From Chondrilla cf. caribensis (Eukaryota > Porifera > Demospongiae > Chondrillida > Chondrillidae), in contig OZ026567.1 in NCBI GenBank assembly GCA_964020155.1, positions 1,353,193-1,417,192 of the forward strand: 64,000 nt of DNA, given 5' to 3'. A program made the position numbers and the translations under genes. The first letter of the stretch is position 1. Each line of letters opens with the position of its first letter. The notes under the pieces are model-generated. The model was given only the letters and a program-made list of their open reading frames with translations, did not search any database and was not told the DNA's origin. This document shows positions 30,105 to 42,900 of the stretch, in pieces.

Positions 30105-32785
30105 ACTGTACATACATTGAAAATATATTAAGCACCTTTGAATGTAGCTGGAGTTACATGCCATCTGTTGAGATGGGAATTGTTTCAGAAGTTAGTTCAT
30201 GTCCCCAGCTAGGTCTGTCTAAAATATCAAATTGACATGCCCCCTCCCCTATGAGCTATGCAAAAAGGTGCTTAGCGTGTTTTCTCTTATACTCGCACAT
30301 ACATTAACAATTTATTAAACACCTTCAAATGTAGCTGGAGTTACGTGCCACCTATTGAGATGGGAATTGTTTCAGAAGTTAGTTCACGTCATCAGCTAGG
30401 TCTGTCTAAAACATCAAGTTGACACGCCCACTTCCCCTTCAGCTATGCAGAAAGGTGCTTAGCGTTTTCTCTCCTATACTCTCCCATACATTGAAAAAAA
30501 ATTAAGCACCTTCGAATGTAGCAGGAGTTACGGGCCGCCTATTGAGATGGGAATTGTTTCAGAAGTTAGTTCATGTCCCCATCTAGATCTGTCTAAAATA
30601 TCATGTTGACACGCCCCCTCCTCCATGAGCTATGCAGAAAGGTGCTTAGCGTTTTCTCTCCTATACTCTCCCATACGTTGAAAAAATATTAAGCACCTTT
30701 GAATGTAGCTTGACTTACGTGCCATCTATTGAGATGGGAATTGTTTCAGAAGTTAGTTCATGTCCCCAGCTAAGTCTGTCTGGAACATCATGTTGACACG
30801 CCCCCTCCCCCTTCAGCAATGCAAAAAGGTGCCTAGCGTTTTTTCTCCTATACTCTCCCATACGTACATTGATAATATATTAAGCACCTTCGAATGTAGC
30901 TGGAGTTACGGGACGCCTATTGAGATGGGAATTGTTTCAGAAGTTAGTTCACGTCATCAGCTAGGTCCATCTAAAACATCAAGTTGACACGCCCCCTCCC
31001 CCTGCAGCTATGCAGAAAGGTGCTTAGCGTTTTCTCTCCTATACTCTCCCATACATTTAAAATATATTAAGCACCTTCGAATGTAGCTGGAGTTACGTGC
31101 CATCTATTAAGATGGGAATTGTTTCAGAAGTTAGTTCTTGTCCCCAGCTAGGTCTGTCTAAAACATCAAGTTGACACGCCCCCTCCCCCTTCAGCTATGC
31201 AAAAAGGTGCTTAGCGTTTTCTCTTCTATACTCATACGTACATACATTGAAAATATATTAAGCACCTTTGAATGTAGCTGGAGTTACATGCCATCTATTG
31301 AGATGGGAATTGTTTCAGAAGTTAGTTCATGTCCCCAGCTAAGTCTGTCTGGAACATCATGTTGACACGCCCCCTCCCCCTTCAGCAATGCAAAAAGGTG
31401 CCTAGCGTTTTTTCTCCTATACTCTCCCATACGTACATTGATAATATATTAAACACCTTCGAATGTAGCTGGAGTTACGGGACGCCTATTGAGATGGGAA
31501 TTGTTTCAGAAGTTAGATTACGTCCCCAGCTAGATCTGTCTAAACTATCATGTTGACACGCCCCCTACTCCATGAGCTATACAAAAAGGTGCTTAGTTTT
31601 TCACGCCTATACTCTCCCATACATTGAAAATATATTAAGCACCTTTTAATGTAGCTGGAGTTACGTGCCATCTATTAAGATGGGAATTGTTTCAGAAGTT
31701 AGTTCATGTCCCCAGCTAGGTCTGTCTAAAATATCATGTTGACACGCCCCCTCCTCCATGAACTATACAAAAAGGTGCTTAGCGTTTTCTCTCCTATACT
31801 CTCCCATACATTGAAAATATATTAAGCACCTTTGAATGTAGCTGGAGATACATGCCATCTATTAAGATGGGAATTGTTTCAGAAGTTCGTTCATGTCCCC
31901 AGCTAGGTCGGTCTAAAATATCAATTTGACACCCCCCCCCCTCCTCCTTCAGCTATGCAAAAAGGTGCTTAGCGTTTTCTCTCCTATACTCGCAAATACA
32001 TTGAAAAGAAATTAAGCACCTTTGAATGTAGCTGGAGTTACATGCTATCTATTGAGATGGGAATTGTTTCAGAAGTTAGATTACATCCCCAGCTAGGTCT
32101 GTCTAAAATATCATGTCCCCTCCTCCATGAACTATACAAAAAGGTGCTTAGCGTTTTCTCTCCTATATTCTCCCATACATTGAAAATATATTAAGCACCT
32201 TTGAATGTACCTGGAGTTACGTGCCACCTATTGAGATGGGAATTGTTTCAGAAGTTAGTTCATGTCCCCGGCTAGGTCTATCTAAAACGTCAAGTTGACA
32301 CGCCCCCTCCCCCTTCAGCTATGCAAAAAGGTGCTTAGCGTTTTCTCTCCTATACTCACACATACATTGAAAATATATTAAGCACCTTTGAATGTAGCTG
32401 GAGATACATGCCATCTATTAAGATGGGAATTGTTTCAGAAGTTCGTTCATGTCCCCAGCTAGGTCGGTCTAAAATATCAATTTGACACCCCCCCCCCTCC
32501 TCCTTCAGCTATGCAAAAAGGTGCTTAGCGTTTTCTCTCCTATACTCGCAAATACATTGAAAAGAAATTAAGCACCTTTGAATGTAGCTGGAGTTACATG
32601 CTATCTATTGAGATGGGAATTGTTTCAGAAGTTAGTTCATGTCCCCAGCTAGGTCTGTCTAAAATATCATGTCCCCTCCTCCATGAGCTATACAAAAGGT
32701 GCTTAGTTTTTCTCTCCAATACTCTCCCATACATTGAAAATATATTAAGCACCTTTGAATGTAGCTGGGGTTACGAGTTAGCTAC
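30105..32785 (+). repeat. Satellite A, forward block 3 (right of MITE)
   Basis: About 14 monomers. A ~545-570-bp multimer recurs (30760 versus 31329; 31840 versus 32385), including a distinctive ACACCCCCCCCCC-type C run at ~31930 and ~32485. Confidence 0.95.
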
Positions 32786-33440
32786 ATTTAGGTAATTATT
32801 GGACATTTACTCTTTGTTATCGATACCAAATCACACATACAATGAGTACTCTTGCAGCATGTATATACGCAAGTTGTGCATTATGCAGAATGTGATAATA
32901 ATAGATCATGTTTAACAGTAAATTGACATTATACAATCAGGTATAATAAAGCATTGCCGATATAAATTATTTATTAGAATGTCACACTGTAGCTGCAGAT
33001 TCATACATGGCCCACTTCAATTGCAAAAAGAGGTTCCCTTATGCTGCTTTGCCAGGAGGTCCACTGCACCAAAAGAATTGTCACAAATTATGATTCTCCG
33101 GCTACATAATAGGATTATAACCAATAATGTATGTACTACACACACTCATGCTCATGCACAATAATATATGCACAGACTCATACTTGCATCCATATGTACA
33201 CACATGCACATACATGCACTCACACACATATATCATGCATACATATGTATGGTAATGCACCAAATGGAGTCAGTGATGTTAAAATGCATGCTATATCATT
33301 GTGTTTACCATCATAGTAGACATTTACAAACATCATTGTATATACAAGTATACATATCAAAATTAATAACACAAATACTGATGCATGTACACTCTCCTGC
33401 ATCTACTATGGAGCTGGTGGTGAATAGCTAGTTAAATTTA
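32786..33440. other. Non-satellite, AT-rich; no gene seen
   Basis: Unique-looking sequence between satellite A and a CA tract. It includes CATGCACA-rich runs near 33130-33230. No exon-like frame was recognised. Confidence 0.4.
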
Positions 33441-33540
33441 TTACTGGTCACCACAGATCCACCATTATCCACGTGATAGCAAGATGTGCCATACACACAC
33501 ATTCAGGAACACATGAATGCAGGCAGTCAGTCAGGCAAGC

Positions 33541-33613
33541 AGGCACACACACATATGCATGCACGCACACACACACGCACACACACACGCACACACACAC
33601 ACACACACACACA

Positions 33614-33673
<60 letters not shown>
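33541..33673. repeat. (CA)n tract
   Basis: Interrupted then pure CA run. Confidence 0.95.
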
Positions 33674-33674
<1 letters not shown>

Positions 33675-33786
33675 GCACACACATCTTCCACACAACACAC
33701 ATGCACATGCACATCTAACAGCACATGCACATGCACATCCATACACATAGTACATAGAAATTACAGCCTGAATGGAAACGGTATAC

Positions 33787-33895
33787 ATGTTTGTTTACAG
33801 TTTGGAACATGATTGTTTGAAGTTTGGAACATGATTGTTTATAGTTTGAAACATGTATGTTTATAGTTTGAAACATATGTTTATTTAGAAAAGGG
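33787..33895. repeat. ~24-bp tandem repeat (TTTGGAACATGATTG type)
   Basis: Four degenerate copies alternating GTTTGGAACATG and GTTTGAAACATG, immediately upstream of the GC-rich segment. Confidence 0.8.
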
Positions 33896-33949
33896 ATGTT
33901 TGTTTAGTGTTCAGAGCATGTTGTGAGAAAGTGACAATCATGGCTAGAG

Positions 33950-35040
33950 TCAAACGTCTGCTATTGCTGGCGCCTAGGGTCTGGCACAACATCACATAGC
34001 ACCGGTCAAATCAATATTCATCGTTTGGGAACCGCCAAAACCTCGAACCTCGAGCTATAAAAGATCACGTCGCGTCCATTTTCTTCGTGAGTAGATCCGT
34101 GTTGGGGAAGCTGCAGATGCTGGAGGATTCGAATTGGAGGGGGTGCCCCGAGCGCAAGCGTGGTTAGCTGTTCTACCCTCTCCTTCTTCGGTTCGCTGTT
34201 AGATCACGCATGGAGTTCACACGTCCCGGTCTCCTGTGAGTCGTCGGGTCTCTCGAGTGTTCTCGGACGAGGTTTGGGCGTCCGTCCTCTTCGGAGGCGG
34301 GCGGTGCCTGGGATCATGGTCGGCTAGTCTCCCCTAGGGGTCCTGTAAGTAGGTCCTACGAAGGCTATGTTGTCGGAACCACGCGGCTCTCTGCTCACCA
34401 CCCTTTTTCCTTTATTATTGCCTTCGGGCGCACGTAAGTTAGGCCGTGCCATGCATTACCTTTACGCTGCATACACTTTACTATGCACACACTGCGCCTT
34501 GCACACACCCTCCTATGCACACAGCATGCGCATGCGGCTATAGTAGGGTCCAGACATGCTACACTAGTTTAGGTTTTGGGCCCTACCGGGGAGTCTCTTG
34601 TCATCGCGTTGAGGAAGCTGCTGCGCTGTTTGATGTGTGTCCTGCCGGCCCGACTCTGATGATTACCGATGTGAAGTCAGCTCATCTGTCTTCTGGTTCG
34701 TGGATTGGTGGTAAATCCGTGATTCTTGGGTCTCCGGGCCCATGAAGCTATCAAGTCACAAAGGACCACATCGGTGACTGGCGTCCGTGATACTCGGTGT
34801 GCCAGACGTAAAAGATCGCGGCTCTGAAATCTGGACCTCCCGAGAAGCCAGTCCACCACCTTATATCATGGGATGATGGCTTGATGTTGACTACACGCGA
34901 GATGACATCAACAGCTGAGGCGTGGTGGCAAGTGGCATGTTCTCCTTGGTCACGGGGCATGAAGCACCTCCCCGTCCTCGTCGGATGCCCTGGGCACGCG
35001 TAAAGTGTGGCAGAGAGAGGTGCAAGTTTGAATGAGAGGA
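33950..35040. other. GC-rich segment with TATA box; unclassified
   Basis: Composition differs sharply from the AT-rich surroundings. CTATAAAAGA at 34055-34064 is a good TATA box, followed by several donor-like GTGAGT and GTAAGT hexamers (34087, 34235, 34345, 34434). No long open frame is conserved. It could be a solo LTR or retroelement leader, a Pol II promoter of a non-coding transcript, or a captured gene fragment. I do not recognise it. Confidence 0.4.
34458..34570. repeat. Direct repeat, copy 1
   Basis: Matches 35462-35575 (shared CACTGCGCCTTGCACACACC). The copies are about 1.0 kb apart and flank the right half of the GC-rich segment. Confidence 0.8.
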
Positions 35041-35461
35041 CATGGAAGATGTGTAACTTATCGGACTTCAATTGCAAAGAAACATATTAATTTTATTATA
35101 CATACTATCTTATGTATAGCATATTGTACGTAAAGCATAACTGTTTCCTTGAATCCGTACTATCAATTGTTATAATTTTAAATGCTTGACATACACTGTA
35201 TGTGCATTTATTTATAATAATGAAATGACATTGCATGTTATATGTAACAATACAATCATTAGATAATATTGTGTGATTTACTTAATATAACCAGCACTAG
35301 CACCATGTACAGCATCAATGTGTGCATTGAGATTATTAGATATTTTTATATAAGTGAATCGAATGATATAATATATAGTTATATTGTACGTTTCAGTGAT
35401 TGCATATAAATAGGATTGAAGATGTTGCTTCTGGACAATTCCAAATGAGACAAATGCCACT

Positions 35462-35575
35462 ACCTTTACACTGCATACACTTTGCTATATTATACACACT
35501 GCGCCTTGCACACACCCTCCCATGCACACACTATGCACATGTGGCACAGGTGGGGTCCAATACATGCAAGAGTAA
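35462..35575. repeat. Direct repeat, copy 2
   Basis: Second copy of the 34458-34570 block with small indels and substitutions. Confidence 0.8.
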
Positions 35576-35785
35576 CTGTTTCTTTTTGCTTATTATATCA
35601 ATCAATCAATCAATCGATCAATAATTATCAATTGAGTGCACCACACCAGAAGGTGCTAGGACTTACCAATGGTCAACGTCAAAGCACATACGACATCAGA
35701 ACTAACTACTGAGTTTCTAGTACACACAAAATCCATCTGTCTGGCACACCACGTTATATACTAAGATGGGTTAAAATATTTCTCT

Positions 35786-35958
35786 TTGAAAAATATTAAG
35801 CACCTTCGAATGTAGCTGGGTTTACGGGCCACCTATTGAGATGGAAATTAGAAGAAGTTAGATTGCGTCCCCACCTAGGTCTGTCTAAAATATCAAGTTG
35901 ACATGCCCCCTCACCCGGGAGTTATGCAAAAAGGTGCTGAGTAATTTCTCTCCTATAC
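35786..35958 (+). repeat. Satellite A, single forward monomer
   Basis: One monomer ending at CTCCTATAC, where repeat B begins (TAGTTCCAGAAGTGTGT). Confidence 0.85.
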
Positions 35959-36575
35959 TAGTTCCAGAAGTGTGTCTGTGGACAGGACAGTGTGTATGCA
36001 TCTGAAACTGTGTTGGTGAGTTTGGCATGGACACTGTGCAGCCTTTAGTGACCAGTAATGGAATGTGAAATTACCTGCGTGATCACCTCAAGGTATATTA
36101 CACATATATTGGAGTGTACATACAAAAGTATATGCAATATTATACGTGCCATATGGACGAACACCTGGGAGAATTTTCAATCCCCAGCAAAATGTATCAT
36201 TTTGTTCAAGAGGCCTATAGCACACTCAACACGAACTGTATACATCCGAAATTGTGTTGGTGAGTTTGGCATGGACAATGGGTAGCCCTTGGGGACCAGC
36301 AAAAGAATGTGAAATTACCTGCGTGATCACCACAAGGCATATTACGCTTATATTTGAATGTACATACAAAAGTATATGCAGTGTTATATGTGGCATATGG
36401 GCACTGGAAAGAAATTTTATTCAACAACAACACATATCATTTTGTTATCAGAAGGACTGTACTAGTTCCAGGAGTGTGTCCATGCATTTGTTTCAGATCT
36501 ATGATGCATTATGTGCACATAGGAGAGGCCACGGTGACAGCAATAAAATTTGACATTTTTTGCTTGTCACCGCGA
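35959..36575 (+). repeat. Repeat B, two divergent units, opposite orientation
   Basis: Homologous to the reverse complement of the 20787-24048 units (ACTAGTTCCAGGAGTGTGTC, TGATGCATTATGTGCACA), with degenerate copies. Confidence 0.85.
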
Positions 36576-39500
36576 GACCTATACTCTCCCATACATTGAA
36601 AATATATCAAGCACCTTCGAATGTAGCTGGGGTGACTGAAATTGTTTCTGAAGCTAGTTCACATCCCTGACAAGATCTGTCTAAAATATCAAGTTGAATT
36701 CCCCCCTCCCCCATGAGGTATGCAAAAAAGTTGCTTAGCCTTTTCTTTCCTATACTCTCCCATACATTGAAAAAATATTAAGCACTTTCAAGCTGGAGTT
36801 ACGGGCCACCTATTGAGATGGGATTGTTGTTCACGTCCCCAGCTAGGTCTGGTGCAAATATCAGGTTGACACACCGACTCTCCCATGAGCTATACAAAAA
36901 GGTGCTTAACGTTTATTCTCCTAAACTATCCAATATATTGAAAAACTATTAAGCACCTTTGAATGTAGATGGAGTTACGGGCCACTTATTAATATGGAAA
37001 TTGTTTCAGACATTAGTTCACGTCCCCGGCTACATCTGTCTGAAGTATCAAGTTGACAAACCCCGTCTCCCATGAGGCATGCAAAAAGGTGCTTAGCGTT
37101 TTCTCTCCTATACTCTCCCATACATTGAAATATATTAAGCACCTTCGAATGTAGCTGGGGTTACGGGCCACCTAATGAAATGGGAATTGTTGCAGAAGTT
37201 AGTTCACATCTTCAGCTAGGTCTGTCTAAAATATAAAGTTAACACGCCACCTCCCCCTTTATCTATGCAAAAAGGTGCTTAGTGTTTTCTCTCCTATACT
37301 CTCCCATACATTGAAAATATATTAAGCACCTTCGAATGTAGCTGGAGTTACATGCCACCTAATGAGATGGGAATTGTTTCAGAAGTTAGTTCACATCTTC
37401 AGCTAGGTCTGTCTAAAATATAAAGTTAACACGCCACCTCCCCTATGAGCTATGCAAAAAGGTGCTTAGCGTTTTCTCTCCTATACTCTCCCATACATTG
37501 AAAAAAAATTAAGCACCTTCGAATGTAGCTGGGGTTACGGACCACCTATTGAGATGGGAATTGTTTCAGAAGTTAGTTCACATCCAAAGCTAGGTCTGTC
37601 TAAAGTATCAAGTTGACACGTCCCCTCCCTCATGAGCTATGCAAAAAGGTGCTTAGGGTTTTCTCTCCTATACTCTCCCATACATTGAAAAAATATTAAG
37701 CACCTTCGAATGTAGCTGGGGTTACGAGTTAGCTATTGCGATGGGAATTGTTTCAGAAGTTAGTTCACGTCCAAAGCTAGGTCTGTCTAACATATCAAGT
37801 TGACACGCCCCCTCCCTCATGAGCTATGCAAAAAGGTGCTTAGCATTTTCTCTCCTATACTCTCCCATACAATGAAAAAATTATTAAGCACCTTCGAATG
37901 TAGCTGGGGTTACGAGTTCGCTATTGCGATTGGAATTGTTTCAGAAGTTAGTTCACGTCCAAAGCTAAGTCTGTCTAAGGTATCAAGTTGACACGTCCCC
38001 TCCCTCATGAGCTATGCAAAAAGGTGCTTAGCGTTTTCTCTCCTACACTCTCCCATACAATGAAAAAATATTAAGCACCTTCGAATGTAGATGAAGTTAC
38101 GGGCCACCTATTGAAATGGGAATTGTTTCAGACGTTAGTTCACGTTCAAAGCTAGGTCTGTCTAAAGTATCAAGTTGACACGCCCCCTCCCTCATGAGCT
38201 ATGCAAAAAGGTGCTTAGCGTTTTCTCTCCTACACTCTCCCATACAATGAAAAAATATTAAGCACCTTCGAATGTAGATGAAGTTACGGGCCACCTATTG
38301 AGATGGGAATTGTTTCAGAAGTTAGTTCACGTCCAAAGCTAGGTCTGTCTAAAGTATCAAGTTGACACGTCCCCTCCCTCATGAGCTATGCAAAAAGGTG
38401 CTTAGGGTTTTCTCTCCTATACTCTCCCATACGTACATTGAAAAAATATTAAGCACCTTCGAATGTAGCTGGGGTTACGAGTTAGCCATTGCGATGGGAA
38501 TTGTTTCAGAAGTTAGTTCACGTTCCAAGTTAGGTCTGTCTTAAGTATCAAGTTGACACGCCCCCTCCCCCTTCAGCTATGCAAAAAGGTGCTTAGCGTT
38601 TTCTCTCCTATACTCTCCCATACATTGAAAAAATTATTAAGCACCTTCGAATGTAGCTGGGGTTACGAGTTCGCTATTGCGATTGGAATTGTTTCAGAAG
38701 TTAGTTCACGTCCAAAGCTAGGTCTGTCTAAAGTATCAAGTTGACACGCCCCCTCCCTCATGAGCTATGCAAAAAGGTGCTTAGCGTTTTCTCTCCTACA
38801 CTCTCCCATACAATGAAAAAATATTAAGCACCTTCGAATGTAGATGAAGTTACGGGCCACCTATTGAAATGGGAATTGTTTCAGACGTTAGTTCACATTC
38901 AAAGCTAGGTCTGTCTAAAGTATCAAGTTGACACGCCCCCTCCCTCATGAGCTATGCAAAAAGGTGCTTAGCGTTTTCTCTCCTACACTCTCCCATACAA
39001 TGAAAAAATATTAAGCACCTTCGAATGTAGATGAAGTTACGGGCCACCTATTGAGATGGGAATTGTTTCAGAAGTTAGTTCACGTCCAAAGCTAGGTCTG
39101 TCTAAAGTATCAAGTTGACACGTCCCCTCCCTCATGAGTTATGCAAAAAGGTGCTTAGGGTTTTCTCTCCTATACTCTCCCATACGTACATTGAAAAATA
39201 TTAAGCACCTTCGAATGTAGCTGGGGTTACGAGTTAGCCATTGCGATGGGAATTGTTTCAGAAGTTAGTTCACGTTCCAAGTTAGGTCTGTCTTAAGTAT
39301 CAAGTTGACACGCCCCCTCCCTCATGAGCTATGCAAAAAGGTGCTTAGTGTTTTCTCTCCTATACTCTCCCATACATTGAAAAAATTATTAAGCACCTTC
39401 GAATGTAGCTGGGGTTACGAGTTCGCTATTGCGATTGGAATTGTTTCAGAAGTTAGTTCACGTCCAAAGCTAGGTCTGTCTAAAGTATCAAGTTGACACG

Positions 39501-39934
39501 CCCCCTCCCTCATGAGCTATGCAAAAAGGTGCTTAGGGTTTTCTCTCCTATACTCTCCCATACATTGAAAAAATATTAAGCACCTTCGAATGTAGCTGGG
39601 GTTACGAGTTAGCCATTGCGATGGGAATTGTTTCAGAAGTTAGTTCACGTTCCAAGTTAGGTCTGTCTTAAGTATCAAGTTGACGCGCCCCCTCCCTCAT
39701 GAGCTATGCAAAAAGGTGCTTAGTGTTTTCTCTCCTATACTCTCCCATACAATGAAAAAATATTAAGCACCTTCGAATGTAGCTGGGGTTACGAGTTAGC
39801 CATTGCGATGGGAATTGTTTCAGAAGTTAGTTCACGTCCAAAGCTAGGTCTGTCTAAAATATCATGTTGACACGCCCCCTCCCTCATGAGCTATGCAAAA
39901 AGGTGCTTAGCGTTTTCTCTCCTATACTCTCCCA
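36576..39934 (+). repeat. Satellite A, forward block 4 with a ~752-bp higher-order unit
   Basis: About 18 monomers. A four-monomer period of ~752 bp is visible from 37800, 38553 and 39305, which are almost identical. The block ends in a palindromic switch near CTCTCCCATATGTATTG at ~39935. Confidence 0.93.
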
Positions 39935-42900
39935 TATGTATTGAAGAGTATAGGGGAGAAAATGCTAAGTACCTTTTTGTATAGCTCATGGGGGAGGGGG
40001 CGTGTCAGTTTGATAATTTAGTCCAACCTAGCTGGCAACATGAAGTAACTTATGAAACAATTCCCATCTCCGTAGCTTACCCATAACCCCATCTACAAGT
40101 GGAGGTGCTTAATATTTTTTCAATGTATGGGAGAGTATAGGGGAGAAAATGCTAAGCACCTTTTTGTATAGCTCATGGGGGAGGGGGCGTGTCAGCTTAA
40201 TATTTTAGTCCGACCTAGCTGAGAACATGAAGTAACTTATGAAAGAATTCCCATCTTTGTATCTTACCCGTAAACCCATCTACAAGTGGAGGTGCTTCAT
40301 ATTTTTTCAACGTATTGAAGAGTATAGGGGAGAAAATGCTAAGCACCTTTTTGTATAGCTCATGGGGGAGGGGGCGTGTCAGCTTAATATTTTAGTCCAA
40401 CCTAGCTGAGAACATGAAGTAACTTATGAAAGAATTCCCATCTTTGTATCTTACCCGTAAACCCATCTACAAGTGGAGGTGCTTCATATTTTTTCAACGT
40501 ATTGAAGAGTATAGGGGAGAAAATGCTAAGCACCCTTTTGTATAGCTCATGGGGGAGGGGGCGTGTCAACTTGATAATTTAGACAGACCTAGCTTGGAAC
40601 ATGAAGTATCTTATGAAACAATTCCCATCTCCGTAGCTTACCCGTAACCCCATCTACAAGTGGAGGTGCTTAATATTTTTTCAATGTATGGGAGAGTATA
40701 GGGGAGAAAACGCTAAGCACCTTTTTGTATAGCTCATGGGGGAGGGGGCGTGTCAACTTGATATTTTAGACAGATCTAGCTGGGAACATGAAGTAACTTA
40801 TGAACCAATTCTCATCTCCGTAGCTTACCCGTAAGCCCATCTACAAGTGGAGGTGCTTAATATTATTTCAATGTATGGTAGAGTATAGGGGAGAAAACGT
40901 TAAGCACCTTTTTGTATAGCTCATGGGGGAGGGGGCATGTCAACGTGATAATTTAATCCAGCCTAGCTGGGAACATGAAGTAACTTATAAAACAATTCCC
41001 ATCTTTGTATCTGACCCGTAACCCCATCTACAAGTGGAGGTGCTTAATATTTTTTCAATGTATGGGAGAGTATAGGGGAGAAAACGCTAAGCACCTTTTT
41101 GTATAGCTCATGGGGGAGGGGGCGTGTCAACTTCATATTTTAGTCCAACCTAGCTGGGAACATGAAGTAACTTATGAAATAATTCCCATCTCCGTAGCTT
41201 ACCCGTAACCCCAGCTACAAGTGGAGGTGCTTCATATTTTTTCATTGTATGGGAGAGTATAGGGGAGAAAATGCTAAGCACCTTTTTGTATAGCTCATGG
41301 GGGAGGGGGCGTGTCAACTTGATATTTTAGACAGACCTAGCTGGGAACATGAAGTAGCTTATGAACCAATTCTCATCTTTGTAGCTTACCCATAAGCCCA
41401 TCTAGAAGTGGAGATGCTTAATATTATTTCAATGTATGGGAGAGTATAGGGGAGAAAACGTTAAGCACCTTTTTGTGTAGCTCATTAGGGAGGGGGCGTG
41501 TCAACTTGATATTTTAGTCCAACTTCGCTGGGAACATGAAGTAACTTATAAAACAATTTCCATCTTTGTATCTTACCCGTAAACCCATCTACAAGTGGAG
41601 GTGCTTCATATTTTTTCAATGTATGGGAGAGTATAGGGGAGAAAATGCTAAGCACCTTTTTGCATAGCTCATGGGGGAGGGGGCATGTCAACGTGATATT
41701 TTAATCCAGCCTAGCTGGGAACATGAAGTAACTTATAAAACAATTCCCATCTTTGTATCTGACCCGTAACCCCATCTACAAGTGGAGGTGCTTAATATTT
41801 TTTCAATGTATGGGAGAGTACGTATAGGGGAGAAAATGCTAAGCACCTTTTTGTATAGCTCATGGGGGAGGGGGCGTGTCAGCTTGATATTTTAGTCCGA
41901 TCTAGCTAGAGACGTTAAGTAACTTATGAAACAATTCCCATCTTTGTATCTTACCCGTAAGCCCATCTACAAGTGGAGGTGCTTAATATTTTTTCAATGT
42001 ATGGTAGAGTATAGGGGAGAAAATGCTAAGCACCTTTTTGTATAGCTCATGGGGGAGGGGGCGTGTCAGCTTGATATTTTAGTTCAACCTAGCTGAGAAC
42101 ATGAAGTAACTTATGAAACAATTCCCATCTTTGTATCTTACCCGTAAATCCATCTACAAGTGGAGGTGCTTCATATTTTTTCAATGTATGGGAGAGTGTA
42201 GGGGAAAAAATGCTAAGCACCTTTTTGTATAGCTCATGGGGGAGGGGGCGTGTCAACTTGATATTTTAGTTCAACCTAGCTGGGAACATGAAGTAACTTA
42301 TGAAACAATTCCCATCTCCGTAGCTTACCCGTAACCCCAGCTACAAGTGGAGGTGCTTAATATTTTTTCAATGTATGGGAGAGTATAGGGGAGAAAATGC
42401 TAAGCACCTTTTTGCATAGCTCATGGGGGAGGGGGCGTGTCAACTTGATATTTTATTCCGATCTAGCTGGGAACATGAAGTAACGTATAAACCAATTTTC
42501 ATCTTTGTAGCTTACCCATAAGCCCATCTACAAGTGGAGATGCTTAATATTATTTCAATGTATTGGAGAGTATAGGGGAGAAAACGTTAAGCACCTTTTT
42601 GTGTAGCTCATTAGGGAGGGGGCGTGTCAACTTGATATTTTAGTCCGATCTAGCTAGAGACGTTAAGTAACTTATGAAACAATTCCCATCTTTGTATCTT
42701 ACCCGTAAACCCATCTACAAGTGGAGGTGCTTAATATTTTTTCAATGTATTGGAGAGTATAATGGAGAAAATTCTAAGCACTTTTTTGCATAGCTCATGG
42801 TGGAGGGGGCGTGTCAGCTTGATAATTTAGACAGACCTAGCTTGGAACATGAAGTAACTTATGAAACAATTCCCATCTCCGTAGCTCACCCGTAACCCCA

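Noticed and set aside
34751..35077. 108-codon minus-strand frame in the GC-rich island
   Set aside because: No recognisable domain, no supporting splice sites, and the opposite strand is equally open in places. Not called as a gene.
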